Shown here: positions 22,764 through 30,894 of the stretch, in pieces
How the letters are laid out: each line of letters starts with the position of its first letter
Position numbering within the stretch: the first letter of the stretch is position 1
Assembly (NCBI GenBank): GCA_021371795.1
Contig: JAJFVK010000003.1
Span: 1-64,000 of the forward strand
Length of the DNA stretch: 64,000 nt
DNA from: Planctomycetaceae bacterium
GTDB lineage: Bacteria; Planctomycetota; Phycisphaerae; Sedimentisphaerales; UBA12454
Direction of reading: 5' to 3'
Made by a program: the position numbers and the translations under genes
The notes under the pieces: model-generated
Told to the model about the DNA's origin: nothing
The model's database searches: none
What the model saw: only the letters and a program-made list of their open reading frames with translations

Positions 22764-24719
22764 TTATTTTGTATTTTTCGTAAAATTTAATAATCCGCCG
22801 GCTAAAAGTATTTCTCTGTCTCTTGCCGAAAGTGTCAGTTTGCACTTGAACTCGAAGCTTGTGGTTTTATCTTTAACCATAATAAAATCTGCTGACTTGA
22901 TTGCGTCATTCAGATTTTTAATTTCAAATTCATCGTCCGCGTTGATTTTGTCGTAGTCAGCCGGGTTTTCAAACTCTGCCGGTAAAAGTGCGAAGTTAAT
23001 TAAATTCGCTTTATGAATTCGCTCAATGCTCTTTGCGATAATCATTTTAACGCCCAGATACATCGGACAAAGCGCTGCGTGTTCACGCGATGAACCCTGG
23101 CCGTAACTTTCCGACGCTACAACGATTCCAGCTATCCCATTTTTCTTTAAATCCAATCCACGCTGCGCAAAAGTCGGCTTGCCTTGCTCGTTGAAGCAGT
23201 TGAAAACATATTTCGAATATTCCGGCACGTTCGAGCGATATTTCAAAAACGCTCCCGCCGGCATAATATGGTCTGTCGTAATTTTGTCGCCGCATTTGAG
23301 AATGACTTTGCCTTTCAAATCGTTCGGCAATTTCGACGCCGCTTCCGGCACGACGATAGTTGAGCCGCGAATGACCTGTACATTTTTAGCTTCGGCAGGT
23401 GCAAGCGGTTTTTGAATCATATTATCATCAACCGTAAACTCGAACGGCATTTCGATGTTTGGATATTCAATTCCGCACTTGTCCGGCTCGACAACCTCGC
23501 CCTTCAACGCGGTCAAAACAGCAATTTCCGGACTGGTCAAAAATACGTTATCGTTTTTCGTTCCCGTTCTGCCGGCAAAATTTCTGTTGAATGTCCGCAC
23601 AGATACAATGCCGTCGGCAGGCGAAAATCCCTGCCCGATACACGGCCCGCAGCCGGATTCGAGAATTCGTGCGCCCGAAGAAATAATATCGCCCAACGCG
23701 CCATTTGCAGCCAGCATATTCATAACCTGCTTACTGCCCGGCGCAATTGCGAATTCAACTGATGGATGAACAGTCTTGCCCTTGAGAGCTTTCGCAACCA
23801 TCATCAAATCCGTGAAGCTGGAATTCGTGCAGCTTCCGATTATCACCTGATTAACCTTTGTACCCGCAAGCGATTTGATAGTTTTGATATTATCCGGCGA
23901 AGGCGAACAGGCAGCCATCGCTTCGAGTTGTGATAAATCTATTTCAATTATGCGGTCGTATTCGCATCCATCATCGGCAGCAAGAGGCAAATAATCTTTT
24001 TCTCTTTTTTGTGCTGTGAGGAATTTTTCCGTTTGTTCATCGGATGGAAAAACGCTCGTTGTTACGCCAAGCTCTGCGCCCATATTCGTAACGGTCGCTC
24101 TTTGCGGAACTGTCAGCGTGGCAACGCCGGTGCCGAAATATTCAACAACGCAGCCGACGTTTCCTTTTGTGGTCAGGATGCTCAATAATTTTAAGATAAT
24201 GTCTTTGCTGGCGACCCAGGGGCTAAGTTTGCCGACGAGTTTAACGCCGATAACTTTCGGACAGGTAAGATAAAACGCTCCGCCGCCCATCGCGACCGCG
24301 ACATCGAGACCGCCTGCGCCGATAGCGAGCATACCGATACCGCCGCCGGTTGGTGTATGTGAATCGCTGCCGAGAAGTGTGCCGCCGGGTTTGCCGAATC
24401 GTTCGAGATTAACCTGATGACAAATTCCGTTTCCTGGCCGTGAAAAATAAACACCTTTTTTGGCTGCGACGCTTTGCAGATAAAGATGGTCGTTGTGATT
24501 TTCCGGCCCGAACTGCGACATATTGTGATCGATATAGCTGACTGCGGTGTCTGCTTTTACACGTTCAACGCCCATCGATTCGAACAGCAAAAATGCAGTC
24601 GTGCCGGTAGCGTCTTGCGTTAGTGTTTGATCTATTTTTATGCCGATGGGTTTGGATTTTTCCAGAACACCATCCATCAGATGCTTTTCAAGGATCTTGA
24701 AAGTCAGCGTCTTAGCCAA
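22764..24719 (-). CDS. acnA: Aconitate hydratase
   Basis: This 651-residue 4Fe-4S enzyme interconverts citrate and isocitrate in the TCA cycle. Cluster-ligand cysteines are visible in VIIGSCTNSSFTDLM and in SGCGPCIGQGFSP. Substrate-binding regions include YIDHNMSQFGPENHNDHLYL, GSDSHTPTGGGIGMLAIGAG and the swivel-domain motif ASESYGQGSSREHAA. Length matches the ~640-residue bacterial/mitochondrial-like group. The start is TTG at 24719 with GGGAG about 7 nt upstream; no ATG lies nearby in frame. A PEPCK is also in this window, but not linked to it. Confidence 0.93.
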   Translation of the reverse strand: MAKTLTFKILEKHLMDGVLEKSKPIGIKIDQTLTQDATGTTAFLLFESMGVERVKADTAVSYIDHNMSQFGPENHNDHLYLQSVAAKKGVYFSRPGNGICHQVNLERFGKPGGTLLGSDSHTPTGGGIGMLAIGAGGLDVAVAMGGGAFYLTCPKVIGVKLVGKLSPWVASKDIILKLLSILTTKGNVGCVVEYFGTGVATLTVPQRATVTNMGAELGVTTSVFPSDEQTEKFLTAQKREKDYLPLAADDGCEYDRIIEIDLSQLEAMAACSPSPDNIKTIKSLAGTKVNQVIIGSCTNSSFTDLMMVAKALKGKTVHPSVEFAIAPGSKQVMNMLAANGALGDIISSGARILESGCGPCIGQGFSPADGIVSVRTFNRNFAGRTGTKNDNVFLTSPEIAVLTALKGEVVEPDKCGIEYPNIEMPFEFTVDDNMIQKPLAPAEAKNVQVIRGSTIVVPEAASKLPNDLKGKVILKCGDKITTDHIMPAGAFLKYRSNVPEYSKYVFNCFNEQGKPTFAQRGLDLKKNGIAGIVVASESYGQGSSREHAALCPMYLGVKMIIAKSIERIHKANLINFALLPAEFENPADYDKINADDEFEIKNLNDAIKSADFIMVKDKTTSFEFKCKLTLSARDREILLAGGLLNFTKNTK

Positions 24720-24769
24720 TTTGATGCTCCCTATATATGTATAGCTGATTTGTTGAAAATCAGCGCAAT

Positions 24770-25237
24770 TTATTGTTTGCCGATAGTGCTTGGGTCTTTA
24801 CCCTCTTCTATCGCGGAGATTTTGTTGACTCTTCGTTGATGTCTGCCGCCGGAGAATTCGGTGGACAGCCATACTTCAACCATTTTCCGCAAGATTTGTG
24901 AGCCGAGTAAATCGCCGCTTAAGCAAAGAACGTTTGCGTCGTTGTGCTGTCTGCTGATTCTCGCGTTGAGTTCGTCATAGCAAAGCGCCGCCCGAATGCC
25001 GTGCACCTTATTGGCGGCAATACACATTCCGATACCGGTGCCGCAGACAAGAATAGCTCTGTCGGCCTGTTTGTCGGCGACTGCTTTGGCGGCTAAATAT
25101 GCCATATCCGGATAATCAACTGGGCTGTCGCTGTTCGTACCAACATCTATACAAGTATGGCCGAGTTCGGTTACGATAGCCTTAATCTGTTCCTTTGCTT
25201 CAATTCCTCTATGATCGTTGGCAACTGCTACTTTCAT
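24770..25237 (-). CDS. rpiB: Ribose-5-phosphate isomerase B
   Basis: This 155-residue RpiB/LacAB-family isomerase interconverts ribose 5-phosphate and ribulose 5-phosphate. Family motifs are VAVANDHRGIEAKEQI, SPVDYPDMAYLAAKAV, the catalytic-Cys segment AILVCGTGIGMCIAANKV, GIRAALCYDELNARISRQHN and DANVLCLSGDLLG. It overlaps the 3' end of the TsaC-phosphatase fusion by 29 bp. The order sua5-ywlE-rpiB matches that of Bacillus ywlC-ywlE-ywlF, so this is a conserved neighbourhood. Confidence 0.93.
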   Translation of the reverse strand: MKVAVANDHRGIEAKEQIKAIVTELGHTCIDVGTNSDSPVDYPDMAYLAAKAVADKQADRAILVCGTGIGMCIAANKVHGIRAALCYDELNARISRQHNDANVLCLSGDLLGSQILRKMVEVWLSTEFSGGRHQRRVNKISAIEEGKDPSTIGKQ

Positions 25238-26351
25238 TGAGAATTACACTCATCCTTTCGTTAACTGCTTTTTCTATCATTTCACCGCAAGCTGCATACG
25301 CTTCGTCATCGCCGCCAATAGGGTCGTCAACTTCCTGACCATCAATCAGCATCATACATTTCTGTTCGGCCTGCGGACAGATTCGGATTATAGCATCTTT
25401 GTGTCCGTTTGACATGGCAAAAATGTGGTCGGCAAGACGAATTTTTGCGCCGGTCAGCCGTTGACTCCTGTGCGTGTGGAGATTTATACCTCTCGATTCA
25501 CAAAACATTATAGAGCCTTCACTTGCGCTAATGCCGTTGACAGCTAAAATGCCCGCCGATTCGATGTTATAACCGTATTCTTCCAATTGGTTAATATTAC
25601 AGCCGAGTTTTTCGGCCATTTTTTTCTTCGCCAAAGCCTCTGCCATCGGGCTTCTGCAGGTGTTTCCGCTGCATACAAAAACGATATTTATGGCATACAT
25701 TTTCTGTATTCTCCTTTCGGAATACGCCCCGACTCGTAAAATTTTCAAACCGGTGGAGGATATTTTTGCGACAGTACTACTTTTTTCGTATTTACACTTG
25801 CCTGTATTAATCACTATATCGACCAAATCGCCGATTTGTGTGAAAGCTTCTTTGCCGTCAGTTGCCGGCGGGTTACCGGCAGTGTTTGCGCTTGGCGCGA
25901 CAACCGGATATTTGCACAGGTTCAGCAATTTATTGCCGACTGGTTCGTCCGGACAGCGGATGCCAATACTATTATCCTTATATAATAGTTCGACGACTTC
26001 GCTGCCGTGCTTTTCGCGCAGTTTTTTAATTTCATCATCATTGACTTCGAAAACAACTGTCAGCGGACCGGGCCAAGTGTGTTTGAGCAGTTTTTTGACC
26101 TGCGCGGTCAGAGTCGGCACAAAATCCACAAGTTTGCTCTTGTCTCCGATGTGCAGGGTGTATCTTTTTTCAAGGTTTCTTTGTTTTACTTCGTCGAGTC
26201 TGGCTAAACTTTTTTTCTCCGCCCGGCAGGCAATCCCGTACACGGTTTCAGTCGGAAAAACAACAAGCCCGCCTGCGTCGATGCACTCGGCGCACTTTTT
26301 GAGTTTTTCCAAATCCGTTTTCGGGTCTTTTATCTCTATGTATTCCACCAT
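25209..26351 (-). CDS. Fusion of threonylcarbamoyl-AMP synthase (TsaC/Sua5) with an arginine/tyrosine phosphatase
   Basis: This is a 380-residue fusion. Residues 1-~215 are YrdC/TsaC: GGLVVFPTETVYGIACRAEK, TWPGPLTVVFEV, IRCPDEPVGNKLL and APSANTAGNPPATDG. This domain makes threonylcarbamoyl-AMP for tRNA t6A. Residues 218-380 are a low-molecular-weight phosphatase with the P-loop CSGNTCRSPMAEAL (Cys227, Arg233) and general-acid region EVDDPIGGDDE. Thr231 follows Asn, as in the arginine phosphatase YwlE, where typical tyrosine phosphatases have Ile. A perfect GAAAGGAG lies 10 nt before the internal ATG (25700), so the phosphatase may also be made alone. Confidence 0.92.
   Translation of the reverse strand: MVEYIEIKDPKTDLEKLKKCAECIDAGGLVVFPTETVYGIACRAEKKSLARLDEVKQRNLEKRYTLHIGDKSKLVDFVPTLTAQVKKLLKHTWPGPLTVVFEVNDDEIKKLREKHGSEVVELLYKDNSIGIRCPDEPVGNKLLNLCKYPVVAPSANTAGNPPATDGKEAFTQIGDLVDIVINTGKCKYEKSSTVAKISSTGLKILRVGAYSERRIQKMYAINIVFVCSGNTCRSPMAEALAKKKMAEKLGCNINQLEEYGYNIESAGILAVNGISASEGSIMFCESRGINLHTHRSQRLTGAKIRLADHIFAMSNGHKDAIIRICPQAEQKCMMLIDGQEVDDPIGGDDEAYAACGEMIEKAVNERMSVILNESSSCQRS
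25698..25718 (-). promoter_or_regulatory. Internal ribosome site and ATG at the domain junction
   Basis: GAAAGGAG (25718-25711), a 10-nt spacer, then ATG (25700-25698), in frame with the phosphatase domain. It is the best Shine-Dalgarno match of the neighbourhood, yet lies within the reading frame of the fusion. Confidence 0.7.
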
Positions 26352-26598
26352 AGCCAGTAAAATACCGGATTAACAGCCAAAAAGGAAGAGTTTTATTCAT
26401 GTGCTAATTAAACAGCGGTAATTAGACAATTAAGACAAATTAGCTTATGATTATCTATAACATCAAATCAGGTACTTTCCGAAATTATCATTCAGTTAAT
26501 TTGAGACGAAATAATCTATATAACAAATTTTGGATATGCATAGATGAGAGAATATTGATGTGTGGGAAACTCAATTATTAAAAAAAAGAAGAATCATA

Positions 26599-29058
26599 AT
26601 GGGAACCACAGTGGATACTGAAATGCTGTTTACCGATGCACTCAAAAACGACCGAGGTGATATTTTCTCCGATCATATGGCAACATCTTTCCGTATCTGG
26701 ATGGAAGCAAAGGATGTGATGAGTGAAGAAGTTGTTACTATCTCTATGAATGAAAGTGTGGTATCGGCTGCAAAGCTGATGGCTGAAAATAACATTTCCT
26801 GTATCGTGGTTGTAAACAATGATATCGTTGCAGGCATTCTTACTGAAACAGACCTCCTTAGAAAGGTTGCCGGTCAGAATAAAGATTTCGATAAAGTAAG
26901 AATTTCAGAAATAATGTCTTCGCCGGTTATTGATATAGCTCCAGAGTTGCCTGTACTTGAGGTTAGCAGAATTTTGAACGAGAACGGCATCAAACGACTG
27001 CCGGTCATCGATAAAAATCAATTGGTTGGAATTATAACGCAGACGGATATGGTTCGTGTTATGACATTCTACGGCATGTGGAAAGACGTAGGAGAGATAA
27101 TGAGCAGGGATGTGGCTGTGATACAGAAGGAAGGAACAGTCGCAGATGCTGCACATATTATGAACACCCGTAAATGTTCGTGCGTTGTGGTACTGTCGGG
27201 CAGCGATGTGGCGGGAATTATAACTGAAAAGGATATGATGAAAAAAGTGGTGGCGGTAAAAAAAGACCCCACCAACACAAGAGCAGAGGAGGTAATGTCT
27301 TGGCCGGTGATAAGCATACCTGCCGACCATTCGGCGTTTAGTTCGAGCAGAATGATGGAACAAAAGCGCATTCGCAGGATGGTAGTAATGGAAAACGAGC
27401 GATTGTGCGGCATTGTAACTCAAACGGATATTTTCAGAGCTATAAAAAAGAAGCTGCAAACCGATGAAGAAAAAAACATAAAGTCTTTGGACAATTCTAT
27501 CCACAGCATTTACACCCTCGACACAGATGGGCAGATAACCTATGTCAACCAATCGTTCATGAAACTGTTTGATGTGGTGGATTGTAAAGAATTTATAAAT
27601 CAACTTTTTTTGCCGGAACGATTCTGGGTTAATCCTGAAGACAGGGAACAATTTTTAAGTGAACTGAAAAGTGAGAAATTGGAACTCAAGGAGCTGACGC
27701 TTAAAACTTCCAAAGGTAACAAAATATACGTTACTATATTTAATATTATTACCAGAAATGTTCACGGCGACATTAATGGAAGTCAGGGAATAATTTACGA
27801 TATTACTCCGCAAAAAGAATTATTAGCCCTCCGTAAAACGGAGGAAATGTTAATACAAGCCAAAGCCAAAGCCGAAGCTGCCAATGAAGCCAAAAGCCAG
27901 TTCATTGCCAATATGAGCCATGAGATTCGTACTCCGATGAACGCCATTATCGGATTCAGCGATTTTCTGGCAGATGAAAAAATGACTAAAGAACAAAAAG
28001 AATATATAAATCTAATCAGAGAATCCGGCCAGAATCTATTAAGGGTTATAAATGATATTCTGGACTTTACCAAAATTGAGGCAGACAAGCTTGACATAGA
28101 GATTATTGCCTGTTCGTTAAGTCATTTGCTCAATTCCATTGAATCAATGATGAGGTTAAAGGCAAACGAAAAAGGACTTGAATTCAAAGTTATTAAAAAC
28201 GACGGCCTCCCTGACCAAATATGTACAGACCCGACACGCCTGCGACAATGCCTGATTAATCTTGTCGGCAACGCAATCAAATTCACGGAAAAAGGACACG
28301 TGTATGTAAGAGTTTCATTAGAAACCACAGGCAACAACTCGAACATCCGATTTGACGTTGAAGATACAGGTATAGGTATTTTAGAAGACAGCTGTAACAA
28401 AATATTTGAACCATTTACTCAAGCAGACGGCAGCACTACTCGCAAATTTGGCGGGACAGGTCTGGGATTAACTATTACAAAGCGGCTGGTAGGACTTCTG
28501 GGCGGTAAGCTTAATTTGACCAGCCAAGTGGGAACAGGTTCTGCATTTAGCATAGCGATACCTGTTGGTTTAGACGCAACAAAACAGCAGTTGCTTGAAA
28601 CAAATAATATTGATTGTTATTGGGAAGATGAATTAAACAAAGTGGAGATAAAGAAGTTCTCCGGAAAGGCATTAGTTGCAGAAGATGTCAAAACCAATCA
28701 GATACTAATGAAGTTGCTGCTTGGAACAATGGGCATTGAGGTAACTATTGCAGAGAACGGAAACGAAGTGATTCAGAAAGCTCTTGCCGAAGAATTCGAC
28801 CTGATATTTATGGACATTCTGATGCCGTATATGGACGGCTATGAAGCCCTGAAGGCTTTAAGGTCAGAGGGGGTGGTAACACCGATAATCGCCTTAACAG
28901 CTAATGCAATGACAGAAGATGTCAAAAAATGTGTAGAGGCCGGTTTTGATGATTATTTAGCCAAACCACTTGATCACTTCAAATTAATGAAAATAATCAA
29001 TAAATACTTATTGTCAGAAGCCCCTGCTCAAATCGAAACCTTAAATTCTTCCCTATAG
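26599..29058 (+). CDS. Hybrid sensor histidine kinase with four CBS motifs, PAS and receiver domain
   Basis: This ~819-residue signalling protein has four CBS motifs (two Bateman modules) in residues ~20-280, for example VSAAKLMAENNISCIVVVNN and GIITEKDMMKKVVAVKK. A PAS-type region (about 295-410; IYTLDTDGQITYVNQSFMKL) follows, then HisKA with phospho-acceptor His441 in NMSHEIRTPMNAIIGFSDFL. The HATPase has N-box LVGNAIKFTEKG, DVEDTGIGI and GGTGLGLTIT. The receiver has Asp739 in IFMDILMPYMDGYEA, then LTANAM and KPLD. There are no membrane segments, so it is cytoplasmic, probably sensing an adenosyl ligand through CBS. ATG 26599 is chosen over an upstream GTG. The downstream partner is unknown; it lies 5' of the flagellar island. 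Confidence 0.93.
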   Translation: MGTTVDTEMLFTDALKNDRGDIFSDHMATSFRIWMEAKDVMSEEVVTISMNESVVSAAKLMAENNISCIVVVNNDIVAGILTETDLLRKVAGQNKDFDKVRISEIMSSPVIDIAPELPVLEVSRILNENGIKRLPVIDKNQLVGIITQTDMVRVMTFYGMWKDVGEIMSRDVAVIQKEGTVADAAHIMNTRKCSCVVVLSGSDVAGIITEKDMMKKVVAVKKDPTNTRAEEVMSWPVISIPADHSAFSSSRMMEQKRIRRMVVMENERLCGIVTQTDIFRAIKKKLQTDEEKNIKSLDNSIHSIYTLDTDGQITYVNQSFMKLFDVVDCKEFINQLFLPERFWVNPEDREQFLSELKSEKLELKELTLKTSKGNKIYVTIFNIITRNVHGDINGSQGIIYDITPQKELLALRKTEEMLIQAKAKAEAANEAKSQFIANMSHEIRTPMNAIIGFSDFLADEKMTKEQKEYINLIRESGQNLLRVINDILDFTKIEADKLDIEIIACSLSHLLNSIESMMRLKANEKGLEFKVIKNDGLPDQICTDPTRLRQCLINLVGNAIKFTEKGHVYVRVSLETTGNNSNIRFDVEDTGIGILEDSCNKIFEPFTQADGSTTRKFGGTGLGLTITKRLVGLLGGKLNLTSQVGTGSAFSIAIPVGLDATKQQLLETNNIDCYWEDELNKVEIKKFSGKALVAEDVKTNQILMKLLLGTMGIEVTIAENGNEVIQKALAEEFDLIFMDILMPYMDGYEALKALRSEGVVTPIIALTANAMTEDVKKCVEAGFDDYLAKPLDHFKLMKIINKYLLSEAPAQIETLNSSL

Positions 29059-29111
29059 GGAAGAACTCATCATAGATTAAAAATTAACAATGCCGGCAAC
29101 GGCTAAACGAA

Positions 29112-29151
29112 CCCTGCCATATTCCTTTACAGGATTGAAATGATGGCAGGG
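29112..29151. other. Inverted repeat between convergent genes
   Basis: CCCTGCCAT (29112-29120) and ATGGCAGGG (29143-29151) form a 9-bp stem with a 22-nt loop. No T-run follows, so its role as a terminator is uncertain. Confidence 0.4.
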
Positions 29152-29181
29152 CTAACAATTATTTGCCCATCTACCCATCGC

Positions 29182-30894
29182 TCACGCTCCGGGCTCGGAT
29201 TGATTTATATTTTTGCACCATATTTGCCAGATTTTTCGGTATGCAAGTTCGAGCACTTGGGTAAATTTTTTTCTATCGCAAAGAATGCTCGCTGACATTC
29301 TCTGACGCATCGTCTGGCGAATTTTCGACAACGATTCCTGTTTTGCCGCCAATGCGCAGGCTTTATTAACATACTCATCGTGTTTTTGTGCGGCGAAAAA
29401 TGTCATATCCAATCGACTGAACAAACTCAACGAAACACGGCTGCTGTGGCAGTCGCCGACAAGCGAAATAACAGGCACGCCCATCCATAACGCTTCGCAT
29501 GTAGTCGTTGTGCCGTTGTACGGGAATGTGTCTAATCCGATATCTATCCTGTTATACAGTTCTAAATGCTCGGCAGGGGATTTGTGGCCGTGGATTTCAA
29601 TTCTGTTTTTCTGCACGCCGAGCTTTTCAAATATTTCAAAATAATATTCCTGCATCGAGGTGTGCTGGCCGCCGCGGATTTTTAAAATCAATCGCGAATT
29701 CTCGACACGCTTTAGTATCTGCGACCATAACGACATAACTTCCAAATTAATTTTCTGATTTATGTTAAATGAGCCAAATGTGGTAAAACCGTTTTTTACG
29801 CACGGGCATTCGGCAAGCGGCGGCGCGAAGTCCGGCGGTCTGTAACACAAAAAACCGGTCGGCAGACAAATCTGGCTTTCAGTGTAATATTTGTGATTGT
29901 CCGGCGGGTCGGCAAGTTCGTCTGTGATTCGATAATCCATCTGCGAAAGGCCTGTCGTGTCGGGATAGCCGAGCCAGGTAACCTGAATCGGCGCAGGCTT
30001 TCGTGTAAAGGCCGCGAGTCTGCCGCCCGCGGTGTGGCCGGCGAGGTCAACGAGAATGTCAATTTTATCTCTGGCAATTGTGTCAGCGGCTTGCTGGTCT
30101 GTCAGGCCGTGAATATCCTTAAAGTTATCGAATTGCGGACGCATACGTTTTGTAACTCTGTCGGTTTCTTTCGAGTTATTATAGCCGAAGATTTCAAACG
30201 CACTGCGGTTATGACTTTCGAGAACAGGCTCAAAAAAATACGCGACGGAATGCTGATTAAAATTCGGCGAGACGTAACCTATGCGTAGTTTTCTGTCCGG
30301 TTCGGGAGTATTGGTGTGTTTGAGCGGAACATCCGACGTGAAATTTTTGCCCCATTTGATGTGTTCGTGAAATAGCGTTTGCGGGCTTATATCCGGCTTA
30401 TAATGCAGTGAGTAGAGCAGTGTGTCGGCGGTTTCTGTGTCATCCTGCGCGATTTGGACGGCTTTTCGCAGCATTTCGATTCCCTCATTCGATTTGCCCA
30501 GCGAGATTAATTGGCCGCCGAGGATATTAAAAATTTTCGGGTCGCCGGGTTCGAGTTTTAATGCTTTTTCGGCATATTCAACGGCAGAGATGAAATTGCA
30601 TCTTTCCTCTTCGATTCGACTCAACTCATAATACGCAAAGGAGTATTGGCCGAGTTCGAGAATTTTTTTGTTCAAGTTTTCCGCTCTGTCCAACTGTCGA
30701 ATCTTGAACAGCAGGGTGGAAAAAATATAGAGCGATAAAGTTTTCGTGTTGGCATCCGGGATTGCGCAGACTTCTTCGACCGCGGTTTCGGTCAGCAGGT
30801 TTTCAGCTTTTTTGTTATCACCTGCGTTTACAGCGTTTTCCGCTTCGATTAAAAAATCGGGAATATTATCTGCCAAATTTTCGGCATTGTTCAT
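29182..30894 (-). CDS. TPR protein with GT41 (SPINDLY/OGT-type) glycosyltransferase domain
   Basis: This 570-residue protein has ~4 TPR units (residues ~40-170, for example AVEYAEKALKLEPGDPKIFN) and a GT41 O-GlcNAc-transferase-type catalytic region: RKLRIGYVSPNFNQHSVAYF, KIDILVDLAGHTAGGRLAAF, PAPIQVTWLGYPDTTGL, DYRITDELADPP, then LDTFPYNGTTTTCEALWMGV and PVISLVGDCHSSRVSLSLF. GT41 enzymes add a sugar (often GlcNAc) to Ser/Thr of proteins. It is the last gene of the methyltransferase/GT41/GT41 operon, with a 4-bp overlap. The likely target is flagellin, encoded just upstream of this operon; that is inference. Confidence 0.9.
   Translation of the reverse strand: MNNAENLADNIPDFLIEAENAVNAGDNKKAENLLTETAVEEVCAIPDANTKTLSLYIFSTLLFKIRQLDRAENLNKKILELGQYSFAYYELSRIEEERCNFISAVEYAEKALKLEPGDPKIFNILGGQLISLGKSNEGIEMLRKAVQIAQDDTETADTLLYSLHYKPDISPQTLFHEHIKWGKNFTSDVPLKHTNTPEPDRKLRIGYVSPNFNQHSVAYFFEPVLESHNRSAFEIFGYNNSKETDRVTKRMRPQFDNFKDIHGLTDQQAADTIARDKIDILVDLAGHTAGGRLAAFTRKPAPIQVTWLGYPDTTGLSQMDYRITDELADPPDNHKYYTESQICLPTGFLCYRPPDFAPPLAECPCVKNGFTTFGSFNINQKINLEVMSLWSQILKRVENSRLILKIRGGQHTSMQEYYFEIFEKLGVQKNRIEIHGHKSPAEHLELYNRIDIGLDTFPYNGTTTTCEALWMGVPVISLVGDCHSSRVSLSLFSRLDMTFFAAQKHDEYVNKACALAAKQESLSKIRQTMRQRMSASILCDRKKFTQVLELAYRKIWQIWCKNINQSEPGA

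Noticed and set aside
29112-29151. CCCTGCCAT...ATGGCAGGG as a full bidirectional terminator
   Set aside because: The loop is long and there is no T-run on either side, so only an inverted repeat is reported.
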